Assembly: GCF_036898095.1 (NCBI RefSeq)
Contig: NC_090739.1
Span: forward strand, 70,040,727 to 70,104,726
DNA from: Palaemon carinicauda
Lineage: Eukaryota; Arthropoda; Malacostraca; Decapoda; Palaemonidae
Direction: 5' to 3'
Length of the DNA: 64,000 nt
Under the pieces are notes generated by a model. That model searched no databases, was not told the origin of the DNA, and worked only from the letters and a program-made list of their open reading frames with translations. Positions within the stretch are counted from its first letter, which is position 1, and each line of letters begins with the position of its first letter. Of this stretch, positions 36,463 to 48,668 are shown in pieces. The translations under genes and the position numbers were made by a program.

Positions 36463-37095
36463 CTCGTGAAATGAAGTTACTGTTGGCCTTATCAGAGATT
36501 TTGAACGAATTGGTTAACCATATAATCAGTGAAGTACAAAATCTTATTGATCTCCAATTTTCCTACTGTGATCCCAGTCTGTAAGTTGAACCTGGGTATA
36601 TTAGTTAAACCCCTATCAAAGAATAATGTATACCGTTTATATGTTTATTTCGGTGCCAAGTTATTAAAGCGATAAAGAAGCCCGAATCATTCATAGAATT
36701 TTTCATTGATAACTGAAATCAGCTGTGTTATGGTTGATAGTTGAATGATTAAGTTATCAGATTGTGAATGGCAATCTTTGTCCGTAATCGAGCTAATAAG
36801 ATTACTTACTCACCTGTATGACGTAATTAGTTTCAGAAAGTGATATGTTACAAAATTTTGTTAGTTGACTGTTCTAGATTTCCCTATAGATGTGTACACA
36901 TAGTATCACTTGAACAAATTACAGGCTTTTATATGAGAATTGTATTCTTGATGAAATTTCTACAATTCTTTTTTTTTAAATAATTCTGTCTAGACGTGTG
37001 AATGTGTGTATATTTATATTTTTAGTCGAATGAGTACTATAAAGAGATAATTTTAGTTTTTTATGCATCAGAGTATTCTTGTGCCAATTTTTAAA
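36463..37095. other. Unassigned intergenic DNA
   Basis: AT-rich with no recognised feature. Confidence 0.55.
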
Positions 37096-37282
<187 letters not shown>

Positions 37283-37499
37283 TTTTTTCTTTTGCCGTGG
37301 TTGCCATTGTTGATCCCTTATTCCAAACATTTAAATGCACCTTATCCTCTAGCTCTAGCTCGTTTTATGGTGACGTTCGTAAAAGCACGTTGAAAATACT
37401 TCTTCAGAAACTCTTTTACATTTTGATTTCATGAAAGGTTAGCGAAAGTATTTAAAATTAAAGGATCAAAATTACAAGGTTATATTTTCAGACCACTGT

Positions 37500-37770
37500 C
37501 ATAATTTGAGCTCCTTGAGGGTGTACGACTGTTAGCACACCCCATGCTATGCCCTTTTAGGCAATATTAAAGGATCTTTGCTGCGTCCCCTTAAACCCCC
37601 CCCCCACATTGACACCCACTTCTTATCCTTCTGCCTTATCTTAGTTTTCGCTTCCTTTCATCCGTCTTAGTTTCCTTCGGTTTCGGTACACCTCGGCTCC
37701 GATTGACCTTCCAGCCCAAGTACCTGAATGTATGGTCCATATTCAAATACATAATCCATCCATACATTTG
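37500..37770 (+). repeat. Interspersed repeat, partial copy (related to 41020-41285)
   Basis: CAATATTAAAGGATCTTTGC then TGCGTCCCCTTAAACC and GCTTCCTTTCATC parallel TTAAGGGTCTTTGCAGCG and CTCCTTTCTTTCATC at 41070-41155. I recall this repeat from shrimp sequence. Poly-C at 37600-37609 is a local expansion. Confidence 0.5.
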
Positions 37771-37778
37771 TGCCCATA

Positions 37779-37779
<1 letters not shown>

Positions 37780-37822
<43 letters not shown>

Positions 37823-38050
37823 ATGCTAAGCTACAACCCTAGTTGGAAAAGCAGGATGCTATAAGCCTAGGGGCCCCAACAGGGAAAATAGCCCAGTGAG
37901 GAAAGGAAAAAAGGAAAATAAAATATTTTAAGACCAGTACAAACATTGAAATAAATATTTCCTATATAAACTATAAAAACTTTAACAAAGCAAGAGGAAG
38001 AGAAGCTAGATAGAACAGTGTACCCGAGTGTACCCTCAAGCAAGAGAACT
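37780..38050 (-). mobile_element. SINE-like element, 3' half with (ATT)n tail
   Basis: Minus-strand copy of the family at 7156-7836: (ATT)n at 37780-37821, then the CTACAACCCTAGTTGGAAAA end, continuing to CAAGCAAGAGAACT (38049), where it is 5'-truncated. Confidence 0.8.
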
Positions 38051-41019
38051 ATGATTATGGTATACACTTCTTGTTATTGGTTTGGATATGTCTATTATGT
38101 AAAGATTGCATTTCAGTTCGATGTTAAGTCCCCCATCTTAATTCCGCCAAGGAATTTTTTTTTCTCCTGTATGTCAACAGGGTTGCGTGAAAAGCTGGTT
38201 GCTAAATTTTAGTCTCTCCAATTGGCAACAAGTGATCAGATTTTTACACAAGAATGCTGAAAGTTTGGGTAGTAAGGTCCTTTATGATCGATGGTATTCA
38301 GAATGTTTTGTGCTCTCCAAATCCTTTTGTTTTAGCTTTTAATCTATTGTATGGTACAGAAGATGGGATAAACTGCTGTATGTTTATCTCTCCCTCCTTT
38401 TTTTCTTAAGATCCTAAATGGTGAAATTTCATCCCTTGGCCTTTCTGCCAGCTTTTGTTTCGCTCCCATTTTCATTAAAGTAACATTCTAAACAACGCTG
38501 ACAGATTCGAGTCTAAAATCTGCCATTATTAAAGAGAGGGAAAATAGGAAAACATATCTGTGTAGATATGAGTTGTTTGACCAAACTTGTTCTAATACGC
38601 TGTTCATTTGAAATCCATTGAAATTTCATCGTTTAATTGTTTTACGGAACTTTCTCCCCCTGTACGTGAGCATGATGGCTAATGTGAATGGTAAAATATA
38701 TTTGGGTGATAACCGCAGTGTACACTTCCGTAGTACTCTAGTCATTTCTAATAAGTCTTTTAGTCATTTCTGATAAGCTGTTCCTACGAAACATTTCCTT
38801 TTCACTCGTCAAATATACTTGAAACTTGAAGAGACAGTTCAGTATAGACGAGTTATATCAATCCGTAAAACATTAATAATGAATTGAAAGTTTCTTTGGA
38901 TAAATTTGGCATTCATAATATCTGAGATTTCATTTCAGAGGTACCATTCCTTTTGCTAGTAGATAAGGATTTGCTTATATTTTGAGGCTATGGCGGGGTC
39001 TGAGTGTCTTCAAATGGTCAAATTCGTGTCGAGATATACCTTCCCGAAAGGTCCTCTCTACCTTTACTATGCCACAATGTAGATATGCTATCTCTCAATA
39101 AGAGGTATAGAATTTTGATGTTTAAAACATCTCATTTTGGGGATTTTAGTCGTTGATAAGTCATTTGACAGTTTGCTATAGGGTAGTGCTGGCTAAACGT
39201 CTTAACAAAGTAATTCATATTATTAGTATTATACTCTTTATGTTTCCAGTGTGTTTGTTGTTTATGGCCTAACTTGCAGTTCTTAACCGAATTCGTGTGA
39301 TGTTCTTTTGGGTTTTATTCTCTCGCATACTTTTCCCATCCGTTTTGCCAGTGACCCTTTTCTAGGCTGTCACTTTTGCTATTTATAGATTTACTGATTG
39401 TTCATCTCCGACATTTTTCCCATTCTCAGGCTTTTTCTGCATTTGTATTTAATGTAACGACATAACAATCAAGTTCATTATCTTCAGCGTACAGATCAAT
39501 CCATTTCTATGACTCTTCGTACAAATTACTCTTCTATAGTTTTTTTTCTTATAATTTTTGAAGTGCTATTCAGCCATTTTCCTTAGTCAAAAGGATAATG
39601 AAGCTACTTTCACTTTTTAGAAACAATTAAATACACCAAATAAGCTTAGAAAAATGTTGTATGTTTAGAAGTTTTACATCAGGGGTTTCATGGTATTTAT
39701 TAAGGTTATATGTCAGCCTAATTCATTCATAATTGGAATATTTCTCTCATATTACGGACACTTTTTAATCTCTTCTCGGTACAGTTAAAAAAGTGATTAG
39801 TTGTTGAATTTATCTCATTCTTACCTTCTTTACGCATATATTTATCTCTTAATACAATATGGACTTCCATCTCTTCAGTAGGCACTGTTTGGCCACTGTT
39901 CCACCAAAATTAAGATGAGAGATCTTCCTCTACCTCAATGGTACCTTTGCATGACCTGTCTGGTAATAACGTCCCTATATTCATTTTTTTTTCTTTTTTT
40001 TTCTAAATCAGTAATTATCGGTAACTGTTTATTAAACTCTGTTGTTTTAAGATACGATCTTTGCGTGTGTCATGGTTGAATTGTTTAATTTTTATGTTGA
40101 AGTAATATCAGAAAAAAATAGTTTATCGTTGGTTATTCTAGTAGTTACAAGCTACGCTGGGCTGTTAGTTTGCATAAATCAATAGTTCAGTCTATTGTTC
40201 AGTTAGGTGAAGGTAAAAGAAGTTTCTTACTCATAGAAATAAGTTGCCCAGATAGTTTTTCTATAACATATGTAACTAATCTATAGACAATTTTGAAGTC
40301 TGTATAGTATACAAATTCACGTACTTTGATCCGAAGTTATTATCTGCACATTTAGACGGAGCAGATAGTTACAGTAATATTTCCCAGTTCCTAATTTGAA
40401 ACTTGAGTTGCAAAGAGTCTGTAAATCCTTATACAGTATTGATGTATTTTTATTATCAATATTGTGCTCTTTTTTCGCTTGCACGTGGATAATATATTCT
40501 TGAGTTTAGTTTGTAGATTTCTGTTTTTTTTTTTTTTTTTTTTTTTATTTATTTAATTTTTTTTTTGCGGCTAGTTTTTCTTTTATGATGCGATTTGTAC
40601 TTTTTTAGCGGTTGGTTTTCTTTTGAAACATGAGTTTCCGAGTATATTTCTGTAGTGTAGGCCTAATGATTTATTACCCCCTCTCCCCACCATTTTTTTA
40701 GCTCAAGATGCTTACATATATTTTATAGGGTATTGCGTTAGTATTAATCACAAAACAACGTGTCATTTTAAAAGAATGGAATATTTTTATTATATTGTGT
40801 TCCATAACCTTCGGGATCTCTTGAACAGATAATTAATGATGCATTTTCTCCTTAAGCATTTTTGCACATGTGCTTCAGTAAATAGGCATTGTTTAGTATT
40901 ATTTACGGTATAACGATGAGGTGTTGGCACTTGAACTGCATAGGGTTAAGTTTTGTCATTTGCTCTCTGATTTAGGCATTTATTTTCTACATCAGTTACG
41001 ACGTCGCTTTTGTTCCCTT
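38051..41019. other. Unassigned intergenic DNA
   Basis: Three kilobases without a recognisable element, gene or long microsatellite, apart from a T run at about 40512-40537. Frames are short and motif-free. Confidence 0.55.
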
Positions 41020-41285
41020 GTCCCTTTTGGCCGTCAGTGAACCTCTTGCAATGCACTATAGGCTTTACTTAAGGGTCTTTGCAGCGTTTCTTTAAACCTT
41101 AGCTGCACTTGCTTTATATCCCTCTTCTTTAAGTTCTTGCCTCCTTTCTTTCATCTTGCTATTCAAATTCTGCCATCTTTTACATCTATGTAATTCTATG
41201 GTGTTACTCTAGATGTGCTTTGGCACTGAATGCCCTCACAGACCCCAGCGCCGGGCTGTAAGAACCCAAATCCATAAATACAATT
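41020..41285 (+). repeat. Interspersed repeat, longer copy
   Basis: Contains TGCACTATAGGCTTTACTTA, GGGTCTTTGCAGCG, CTTGCTATTCAAATTCTGCC and the end ACTGAATGCCCTCACAGACC with CCAGCGCCGGGCTGT. The end recurs at 55990-56050. No coding capacity is visible. It is likely a SINE or a LINE tail. Confidence 0.6.
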
Positions 41286-41884
41286 TTTTTCAACTTTGGT
41301 TTGATTTTTTCACAATAGGTTAGTTTAGATGTCTTTTTTTTTTGCATAAAATGAAAGGCTACAAAAAGGGATGTAAGTTGATTTAATGAGACTTTTTAGA
41401 AACGACAGAGGATTAGCTTTATTTTCTTTAAAGGAAAAATACAGCCAGATAGGTCCTAAAGGCTTCAATTAAGTTGATAAATTTCAAAGACATGGATGGT
41501 TATCTCCACTGATATATTCCAGTAACGTGGTTGCATTACTTTTCTTGTCCACTAAATGAGTTAAAAAGTCTTCGAAACTGAACATTCTAGGCAGACTTGG
41601 GAGGAAGAGGCTGGGGCTTAAGCTCCTCGTCCTCCTCATTCCTTAAGCCCCCCTGACACTTGTACGCATTTGTGGCACGCACTGGCACGCATTGTGTCGT
41701 GAGCTGGCGTGAATGATGCGGGAACTGGCGTGAACTTGACGTGAACGGTGTGTGGCATGCGTGCCATACGTGCCGAGAATTTTGAAATGTTCAAAATTTG
41801 TGGCATGCATTGTCACGACAAAATTGGTGTGAACTAGTCGTGAATGATGCGCGAACTGGAGTGAACGCGTCGTGAACAGTGCGG

Positions 41885-42007
41885 GACGATGCGGGAGGAT
41901 GGGTGACAGTGCGTGGCAATTAAATCAATGGATTTATCCCTATTGAGGGACGATGCGGGAGGATGCGTGCCAGTGCGTGGCAATTAAATCAATGGATTTA
42001 TCCCTAC
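41885..42007. repeat. 64-bp tandem duplication inside the Harbinger-like element
   Basis: GACGATGCGGGAGGATG followed by GTGCGTGGCAATTAAATC and AATGGATTTATCCCTA occurs at 41885 and again at 41949, with few differences. Confidence 0.9.
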
Positions 42008-42079
42008 TTCCTCATAATCATCAAAGAAAAAATCTGTATAATGACAATATATTCTTTTACCTCTCTCCTTTCCTTATTT

Positions 42080-42083
<4 letters not shown>

Positions 42084-42136
<53 letters not shown>

Positions 42137-42265
42137 ATTGATTTTATAGCACAAAAAGAGGACAGAAGTTCTTTAATCCCTTCATGAGCAGGTGTAATAC
42201 TTGAGAGAGAGAGATATATTTTTTCATTTTGCTTGTGGTTTATTGAATGTGTATACACACACACA

Positions 42266-42322
<57 letters not shown>
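42084..42322. repeat. (GA)n and (TA)n microsatellites inside the Harbinger-like element
   Basis: GA at 42084-42133 and TA at about 42269-42322, separated by non-repetitive sequence. Confidence 0.95.
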
Positions 42323-42326
<4 letters not shown>

Positions 42327-43004
42327 AAACAGGAAAAGTTACAAAACTGAAAAAAAGTTTACAACTGCCATTTAAATAAGGGCGACTAAAGAAATTTACC
42401 CTGGCGAAAGACTTCAATGCTCACAGGGCACCTAACCAACCTAATATTTTTAGAGATAATATCTTTTCTGCCTTAGTTTCAATGATATTAGTTCACAAAC
42501 GATACAACAAAACTAATGAATGGAATAGTCATCTTTCAATTAAATTCTAAGATAATGTAAAGTGGGTTCCAAATATCTGATCAGCATATAACTGCCATAA
42601 AATATTATTTTTTCAGTAAATTATAAAGCTTGAAAATTATTCAAACCAGTTAATTACCTATAATAATAATTAAATAATAAAATATATACTAAATAGAAGT
42701 ATAATTGTTACAAATATCTATAAAGATAACCCACACATTAATACAGGGGATATTAATCAAAGATTAGCACAAGAATACGCTTTTGATAAAAATCATGTAG
42801 GAAGCCCCGTCTTTATATATGATGTGGCCAAGTCGTGGACTGGAGTGAACGATGTGTGAACGATGCGGAATGATGCGGAAAGATGAGTGAACGTGGCGTG
42901 AACTTGTCGTGAACTATGCTTGAATGTGTCGTGAACTTGTCGTGAACAGTGCGGGAACCTCCCAGTGCGTGCCAGAAATGAGTGCAAGTGTCAGGGGGGC
43001 TTTA

Positions 43005-44152
43005 CTCACATGGACATTAAGGTCGTGGTTTTTAGCAGTGAAACCTATTTTACTCTGTTCTCACTGGTATCGTGTCACCAATATTCCCATTGAGGTATCG
43101 GAGCCCTTATGTTTTACTAATGGGGTCATGAACACAAACGCGCTTTTCTTTAATTTGTGGGAGTATTCCACCCCCAGCTCCATGGGTTCAATGCACTTGA
43201 GGAGCCTAAGACATATATTTTTTTCTTGGTGGTAACCCATCCAAAAATTGACCAGACCCGTATTACTAATCTTCGCTGATTTGACGACCGGGCTTGAACA
43301 AAGGTGTTAAAACTGCCTTTGCTTGCGATAATAAGATATATTGACTGATTCTAATGGAAGTAGGATTTTGCTCATGAAAGAAGTTGTAGACAATCTGTTC
43401 ACACTATTATGAATGTTGTTAATATATTAAATAACATACTGAATGTTTTGTATAAAATGAAGTTTTGAAGGAATATTGAAGAAAGCTTGTGGAAGTATAG
43501 TTTGGACAAAAATAAAAACGGCAAGAAAAGGTAAAAGCAGAATAATGGTTATTAATCTTGATTGAAAACACCAAACAAAAATTAAGTCAAAATCAAACCA
43601 AAATAAGACCAGAATACTTAGCAAAGAAGAAAAGAAAACGACAGCCACATTATCTGAAGATAATGTTAAATGAAAAGGATGAATAATGAAGCGAGGGGAA
43701 AAGAGCCCCTTAAGAAAATTTCCCCTCAAGGCCGAACAAGGGATTTTTAGTGACCAATTATGGAGGGGGTGAAAAGAACCTCGCTGGAACGAAATGGGTC
43801 ATCTTAATCTTTACATTACCCGGGATTATCGTCCTTTTAAAACATTTCCCGCCCAAAATTGACATCAATAATTTTATACATGATGCAGTGATGGAGTTAT
43901 TAGCTAGGCAAAGTTACAGGGAGAAAAACGCCCCGCTACGCCAGATAAAAAACAGCCTCGCCTTTGCATAAAGTATTTAGATCTGCTCTTAACTTTAAGG
44001 GTACCTGGAATGAGAAAAAAGGGTATTAGTTGGGGCTTTTTGTGACCGTGCTCCATTTTTACCCTTTTTCTTTTTATTACTCTTTAAAGGACGGGGCCAG
44101 TAAGATTAATAAGAAAGGCGCGTCGGTACATTGACATGGAAGTGACACACGG

Positions 44153-44156
<4 letters not shown>
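43005..44156. other. Unassigned intergenic DNA
   Basis: No element is recognised. The frames at 43427-43729 and 43750-43971 carry no known motif, and the first translates an AT-rich, Phe- and Leu-rich stretch. Confidence 0.5.

Positions 44157-44219
<63 letters not shown>
44157..44219. repeat. (GA)n microsatellite
   Basis: A perfect GA tract. Confidence 0.97.
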
Positions 44220-44222
<3 letters not shown>

Positions 44223-44539
44223 TCACTGTAGCACTGCTCAGGAGTGTTCGCTTCCTTGTCTAGTTACAGTCAAGTTGAGCACCCCATTTTTGAGCGTATT
44301 CATTCAAGAATATTTTTAGTAGCAGCAAATATGAGAATTTTTTTTTAGATTTTTAAAGCTTTTAATGTTCATGTATTTAAGTGTTTTGTTTTTGGTTTAG
44401 ATTAGTTATTCAATGCATACGATTTTGTACATCTAAGCCATTTCTTTTTATTGTCAAGTCATTTCTGTTTCAGATTAGTTTTAATCCACGTATTTGTTTT
44501 ATACAATGATACTATATTGAAATGCCAGTTGCCTTCCAT
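44220..44539. other. Unassigned DNA between two (GA)n tracts
   Basis: Nothing is recognised. Confidence 0.5.
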
Positions 44540-44556
44540 CCCTCCCTCCCTCCCTC

Positions 44557-44638
<82 letters not shown>
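44540..44638. repeat. (CCCT)n then (GA)n microsatellite
   Basis: CCCTCCCTCCCTCCC leads into a long GA tract. Confidence 0.96.
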
Positions 44639-44643
<5 letters not shown>

Positions 44644-44989
44644 CTTGCGTCATAAAAAGAATCTGATAAACACTTTCCCAGAAATTTTAAAGCATAGTTC
44701 ATGTTTTCTTCCGAGAGATTTTATCATTTTCCGCATAACTCGTGAATTCCTTAACCGAGTCATATCCTATTGGAAAGAGAAACTTAAATATTTCAAATTT
44801 GTTATGCATGGTATGGAGTGTAGCGATGTACTATTTTATGTTTGTAGTTTATTTACTCAGGAAGGTTGTTTTCCTGAACTGAATATATAGCAAGCATTTT
44901 CTAGTCAACGCAATAACGTGTTAAACCATGAGACCCTTGTTTTCAAATTCCAGCAGTTGGGAGCAGGTAGGTACGTCTTTTCTTAGCGT
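44639..44989. other. Unassigned DNA
   Basis: No recognised element. The Glu-Arg frame extending from the GA tract (to 44890) has no motif in its unique part. Confidence 0.5.
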
Positions 44990-46055
44990 CATTATTGAAT
45001 TTTGAAGTTATATATTGCAAAGACTTTGTTGATAGGCACCATAATGAGTATAGGAATGTGATATCTTGTGTTCCTCAGGGTAGTGTTCTTAGCCCATTAC
45101 TTTTCATACTACTGTATATCGCATGGTACGTGGTTTGTCCTAGAAAACAAGCTAGTTCATATGCAGATGATGCTGCTCTCTTTGTATCTATTCCATCTCC
45201 TTAATGTAGACCTGGGGTGGCTGAATCCCTTAATAAAGCTCTAGATCAAATTAGTGCGTAGTGCAAATTATGGGGAAAAACTGAACTCTATCAAATCTCA
45301 AAGTATGATTGTAAGTCGAGGAAAGTGACTCCTCAATATCCAGATCTTTAACTATATACAATGCCTTTAAAATTTTAGTTTTGATTTTTTATTGCAAGTT
45401 TACTTACGAGAAATTTCTTCTACAGTTACACAAAAAGTTAGCTTATTGAGAAAGTCTTTCAAGATTTTCGGTGATCAATTAATATATTTTGATTCTTTCA
45501 CACTACCGTGTTTCGAGTATTGTTCTCATGTTTGGTCTTCGCTGCTGACTTTCGTTTTAATTTGTTGGGTAGAAACTTGCTGTCTATTAAATTGCTTATT
45601 CCAGATCTTGATATTAATCTTTGGCATCATCGGTCATTTAGTTCTTTATGCAGGTTGCACAAGATTTCTCTTCATTCTTACTATCCTTTGCATTCAGATA
45701 TTCCCAAACTGTACCACCCTGTATGTAATTCTAGGTATGCAGTTAATTCTAAGTATTGCCTTCTCCATTATAAGGCTCAACATTACACACTATTCTAGAA
45801 GTGATCAGATTTTGGAATCTGTAGAACTTCAGAAGTTCAAACTTACAGCCAATGGTTTTATGTCGAACAGGTTGACACAAGTTTCGCTTAATAGTTTATG
45901 TATAACAGATCGATTTTAACGTTATTGCTTACTATATTACTCATATAAAGTTTATGTATGTCCTTGTTTCCTCTCCTCACTGGACTATCTTCCCTGTAGG
46001 AGCCACAGATCTTGTAATATACTGCTTTTCCAGCTGGGTGTAGCTTGGTTGATAA
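44990..46055 (+). pseudogene. CR1-like LINE reverse transcriptase C-terminal half
   Basis: Same family as 27738-28403 and 59726-61400. Blocks in order: NEYRNVISCVPQGSVLSPLL (RT motif B region, about 45038-45100), QASSYADDAALF (motif C, YADD intact, about 45150-45185), ESLNKALDQIS and CKLWG (about 45220-45275), VTQKVSLLRKSFKIFGDQ (45425-45480), LPCFEYCSHVWSS, LLIPDLDINLWHHRSFSSLC (about 45590-45655), and ELQKFKLTANGFMSNRLTQV (45825-45890). The 3' tail with CTCACTGGAC and TGCTTTTCCAGCTGGG follows to 46055. Frameshifts and stops occur between blocks. It is 5'-truncated ahead of motif B. Confidence 0.85.
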
Positions 46056-48582
46056 TATTAATAATTATCATGTAACTAGATTTCTTTATATGCTTCCTGT
46101 GGTTTGCCTTTACGTGGTAACCAAAACTAGCTATGTCGGACACAAAATACCTTCAATCGAGCCTTTACCAGTCATCCCTACCAAGTTTTATTGGAAAATG
46201 TTGCCCGATTACAGTTTTCTTACGGTTTTTCAGTTCGCACCATGAATGTTGAAGGTTTAATATTTTATCTGAAAACTTTGACTCATTTAGCGTTACATGG
46301 TGCTTGGTTATATAGACCTATGTCAGCACTAAATTTGGCCTTTTGGACAAGCGGTAGCAACCATGTGACACCCTTTAAGATTTTTTAATTAAGCTGCTGG
46401 GCACATGCTATCTCCCGCTCTGGATGCAGTCCACCGCAATAAACTAATCCCAGGTATACTGTATATCCGTGTTTAATTACTTAGTCAAATTTAGAAATGC
46501 TGAGCGTGTGTGCCGTCTGACACTCAGACCGCTTAGATACTTAAATTCGTCCAAATTTAAGCACAAAGATAAGCTGACTCGTAATACTGATTATTTGAAA
46601 TTCCTAACCAGTGTTAATTTTTTATATATATAGTAATTTGGATACTCATGCGACTAAATTATTAGTTATAGATTTAGTTATTTCTGTATAATTGTCTTGT
46701 CAGATTAGAATGCCCATGGTTCAGTCATCTTTAAATAAGTGTTATGTTTCAGTAGTAGTGGTGTCCTGACTCCTGTCATATGAAGTTTAGACGAAAATTT
46801 TAATTTGTTTATTCTTAGTTATATTGTGCTAAAATGTATTTTTCCCCGTTCGGATTGAAATTTTTGTCTAGACATGTAAAACTAATTATTTTGAAAGGGT
46901 TTATAAGGGACTACAGAAAATTTCCCTAAGCTCACATCTCTAGATTAATTTTTGTTTCGTTTTCTGAGACCTCATTGCGATTAAGGGAAGTTGTTTTATG
47001 TATTAAAGGGTATAACGTCTCTTCTTTGAAATTTAATTGTAATTGAGATCAGCCTCTTTATTATGCATTCTATCAACACTGAAATTTAAATTAAATTCTT
47101 TTGGTTTTGGTGTTACATTTACTAAAACTTAGTATTATCTTTTCCTATGTGTTTACAGTAAAATATTCAAACTAGGCCTGTTAGATAGTGGTAGGTTGCC
47201 TGTCATATTTTTAAGTTTATGGGTTTAGTATCTAAAACTGTGATTCTCTTTTTCAATTTGTCATTTATTTCTTAAACCAATGTTATTTTATGGATCAATC
47301 CTGGCGGAATAAAGCACGGTTGAAATTCGACAGTCCGCCAACGCTCTCTGGCCATTACTCTTCTAGTGTGTAGAATAGAATAAGTCAGACTCGGACTTTT
47401 GAATTTAGACTCGACAAAATTATCATAAACTCTATAACAATGAAATTTTGGGGTATGATAGAACGATCATATATTCAACGTTTCCTCAATGGTTTATACA
47501 AATAAATCTTTGGTTTAAATAGATTTTATTGACTTCGTGTGGCAGTAGGGAAAATTCCACTTCAAGTCCATAATGAGACTTATTCTCGGAAACTTCCATG
47601 AAAGGTGTATTTACTTCTTGAGAATAAATTAGAATTTGTTAAAAACTCTTCAGCTTGTGATACCAGTTGAGGGCTGCATGTAATAGCGTTTTTTAAGATT
47701 TTCCTTTTTATTGGTACTTCCATCAATTCATAGTGCCACGTGGCTTTTTAGAAAAGAAGGGTTTTGAATACGTCTTCCCAATATTTATGACAAGTTTTAA
47801 GTCACAATCATGTAGTTTGTCACAGTTATACTTTGATTACGAATCTTTCATCTTTTTAAACAGTTTTTGTTAAGGAGCATGTAAGAAATTAATTTTGAAA
47901 TTTGTGTTACCAATTTGATTTTAGTCTTTTTTACAGCTTAGGGTAGTTGGTATTTCACATTACTGTCCTCACCTTTAAGAATGGCTTTGTGTGGAACTGC
48001 AAGAAAGTGAATGTTATTTCTCTTATGATGTCAGACTAGGTGAGAAGTAGAATTGAATCTGACTAAAACACGCTAAAACACAGTTAAAATGAATTGTCTC
48101 ACTTTACTGGTCACTTAACGGAATATGAACACCGTCAAAAACTGAGCAAATATCTTTCTAATCTTTAATTATTTATCAAAAATATAAAATGTTATAATGT
48201 TGCCCATAATGAATAGTCTTGACTCATGAATGAGGTTAATAAAACTAGGAAACCTTGCTGGATGAGGCAGGGAAATTAACTTCGTATTTTCGCTAGCCAT
48301 CTTATATCGTTGGCGTTAACCACTTCAGTGTCATTGTAACTTCTTTCAATGTTTATTGGAACAGAGAATTTCGATAGAGTTCCCATCCAGATTATTCCTC
48401 CTTTATAAGAGGTGTTTTGTACAAATACCGTATTATCTTTATAAGTCCGCCTCGGGAAGACTTAACAAACAAGTGATGGTACTAAAGTCTTGATCATGTT
48501 ATCAAATAGAACCAAGCAGTTATTGTTGTCAATTATGAAATAAGTCAGGGGTAAAAGATGTATCAAATTGACATGATCTAAC

Positions 48583-48586
<4 letters not shown>
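46056..48586. other. Unassigned AT-rich intergenic DNA
   Basis: No gene, element or long microsatellite is recognised. It could hold unique non-coding DNA or an intron; no splice-linked exons are visible. Confidence 0.55.

Positions 48587-48665
<79 letters not shown>
48587..48665. repeat. (CT)n microsatellite
   Basis: A perfect CT tract. Confidence 0.97.

Positions 48666-48668
<3 letters not shown>

Larger units (their letters stand above)
41646..43001. mobile_element. PIF/Harbinger-like non-autonomous element with TTA target duplication
   Basis: Inverted ends start AGCCCCCCTGACACTTG on both strands and continue with a matching CATTTNTGGCACGCACTGG (17 plus about 20 bp). TTA lies directly outside each end (41643-41645 and 43002-43004), the 3-bp target duplication typical of PIF/Harbinger. 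Subterminal regions (41690-41885 and 42835-42960) carry many CGTGAAC or GTGTGAAC motifs. No transposase is present. Inside are a 64-bp tandem duplication, a (GA)n tract (42084-42133) and a (TA)n tract (about 42269-42322). Confidence 0.85.

Noticed and set aside
36294..36584. 96-codon plus-strand frame, Pro/Lys-rich at its start
   Set aside because: It overlaps the antisense of the tRNA-derived SINE and its downstream flank, so it is not a gene.
42004..42417. 137-codon minus-strand frame
   Set aside because: It runs through a (GA)n and a (TA)n tract inside the Harbinger-like element and has no conserved part.
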